Assembly: GCA_046050405.1 (NCBI GenBank)
Contig: JBJOPY010000202.1
Location: forward strand, 1 to 15,416
Length of the DNA: 15,416 bases
Source of the DNA: JADKCL01 sp046050405
GTDB lineage: Bacteria; Bacteroidota; Bacteroidia; J057; JADKCL01
Reading direction: 5' to 3'
Shown here: positions 14,789-15,416 of the stretch, in pieces
How the letters are laid out: each line of letters starts with the position of its first letter
How positions within the stretch are numbered: position 1 is the first letter of the stretch
The notes under the pieces: generated by a model
Seen by the model: only the letters and a program-made list of their open reading frames with translations
Told to the model about the DNA's origin: nothing
The model's database searches: none
Position numbers and translations under genes: made by a program

Positions 14789-15416
14789 GACTGGAGAACC
14801 ATCTTGACGGCCGCCTCCGCAGCCAATATCCCACGATGAAACGCCTCTTCAAAGATTGAGATTCCGCTCAGGTCGCTATGGGCAAAGTGAATCCTGCCGA
14901 TCGGCTCCCTGGCCTGCAAAAGTGCTTGGCCGGAGAACAATCCAGGTGTGGGTCGCACCATTCCATGCCCCCATCGCCACACGTCCATCTGACGGACATC
15001 TGCCGCCAGCCCCGGATGCATGTATTCCAAATCATTCATCACGTACGCCTGCCAATAGGCATATCCCTTCTCCAATGCCATTTTGCGGGCATCGGGGGGC
15101 GGCATCCAGGTCTGGGCCTCGTACCAGGTGAGGATGCCCTCCTCCGGAGGAGTTCCCGTGAGGGATTGCTGACCGGCATAGACATAGCCGAGGGATTTGC
15201 GGCCATACGCGACATTGTCCCAGTGAAGGTCTTGCAAAAGGTCATTGCCTTGCAGTCTGACGCGCACATTGGCCACCATCCAGGGTGCATAGGTGAAGGC
15301 CGGAAAGACGCCCGGGTGCCCTTGCACCACGTGTGCTGCCACATATTGCGGCCCTGCAAACACGGCCGTGCGTCCCTGCACCAGCAAGGCCTCCCCCTCG
15401 CGGGCCAGGTCGAGGG
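14785..15416 (-). CDS. FAD-dependent oxidoreductase, amine-oxidase-like, C-terminal part
   Basis: This reading frame is open to the right edge of the window, so the gene starts outside; 210 residues are visible. The N-terminal Rossmann part that would carry the GxGxxG motif is missing. The visible end has the substrate-side fold of flavin amine oxidases and then IGRIHFAHSDLSGISIFEEA followed by FHRGILAAEAAVKMV. This matches the C-terminal FAD-binding block of that superfamily ('[IL]-x-F-A-G-[DE]-x-x-x-x-x-x-x-x-x-E-x-A-x-x-S-G-x-x-A-A'), with FAHSDLSG in place of the usual FAGD. Other features include DVWRWGHGMVRPTPGLF and TYAPWMVANVRV, which I associate with an uncharacterised subgroup. The substrate is unknown. 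The stop overlaps the start of the membrane protein gene, giving a two-gene unit. A TTG at 15387 is not the real start, since the frame continues upstream of it. Confidence 0.85.
   Translation of the reverse strand, partial: LDLAREGEALLVQGRTAVFAGPQYVAAHVVQGHPGVFPAFTYAPWMVANVRVRLQGNDLLQDLHWDNVAYGRKSLGYVYAGQQSLTGTPPEEGILTWYEAQTWMPPPDARKMALEKGYAYWQAYVMNDLEYMHPGLAADVRQMDVWRWGHGMVRPTPGLFSGQALLQAREPIGRIHFAHSDLSGISIFEEAFHRGILAAEAAVKMVLQS

Noticed and set aside
13850..14839. Plus-strand open frame of 329 codons opposite the membrane protein
   Set aside because: No domain or signal is visible, its composition is rich in His, Gln and Pro, and the minus-strand gene has clear membrane helices and a coupled start.

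Overview
The window looks like chromosomal DNA from a fairly GC-rich member of the Bacteroidota, probably of the Saprospiria or a related group (the class is a guess). Three things point there. Two intergenic regions carry Bacteroidota-type promoters (TTG, 20 bases, then TAnnTTTG or a near match) and a third carries the -7 half. A batB-batC pair encodes a VWA membrane protein and a TPR protein. The proteins themselves (short sigma factor, Opp-like permeases with large insertions, OmpA/TPR lipoprotein) read like this phylum. Most of the sequence is ordinary, compact gene organisation.

Left edge (1-568): the last 65 codons of an ISL3-family transposase, whose stop codon appears to lie inside the element's right end, then about 365 bases with no supportable gene. 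From 569 to 2829, three forward genes follow closely: a membrane family 2 glycosyltransferase, an ECF-type sigma factor, and a 161-residue protein that may be the C-terminal half of an MpaB/DUF2236 (latex-clearing-like) oxygenase.

From 3141 to 7738 is an oligopeptide-type ABC importer operon with its own promoter: a substrate-binding lipoprotein and two permeases. Both permeases carry large extra segments, and no ATPase gene is present. From 8035 to 9953 is batB-batC, with a strong promoter whose -33 element lies inside a hairpin resembling a terminator. batA, batD and batE are not adjacent.

After a convergent intergenic region holding a perfect 12-base inverted repeat, a PLP-dependent aminotransferase (probably methionine/glutamine type) runs on the minus strand (10129-11280). 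It is divergent from a 652-residue outer-membrane-type lipoprotein with an OmpA-like domain and C-terminal TPR repeats (11494-13452), which ends at a textbook terminator.

The right part (13685-15416, minus strand) is a translationally coupled pair: the C-terminal part of an FAD-dependent amine-oxidase-like oxidoreductase that runs off the edge, and a polytopic membrane protein with conserved-looking histidines. I cannot assign a pathway to this pair. It is the best candidate here for an undescribed enzyme system.
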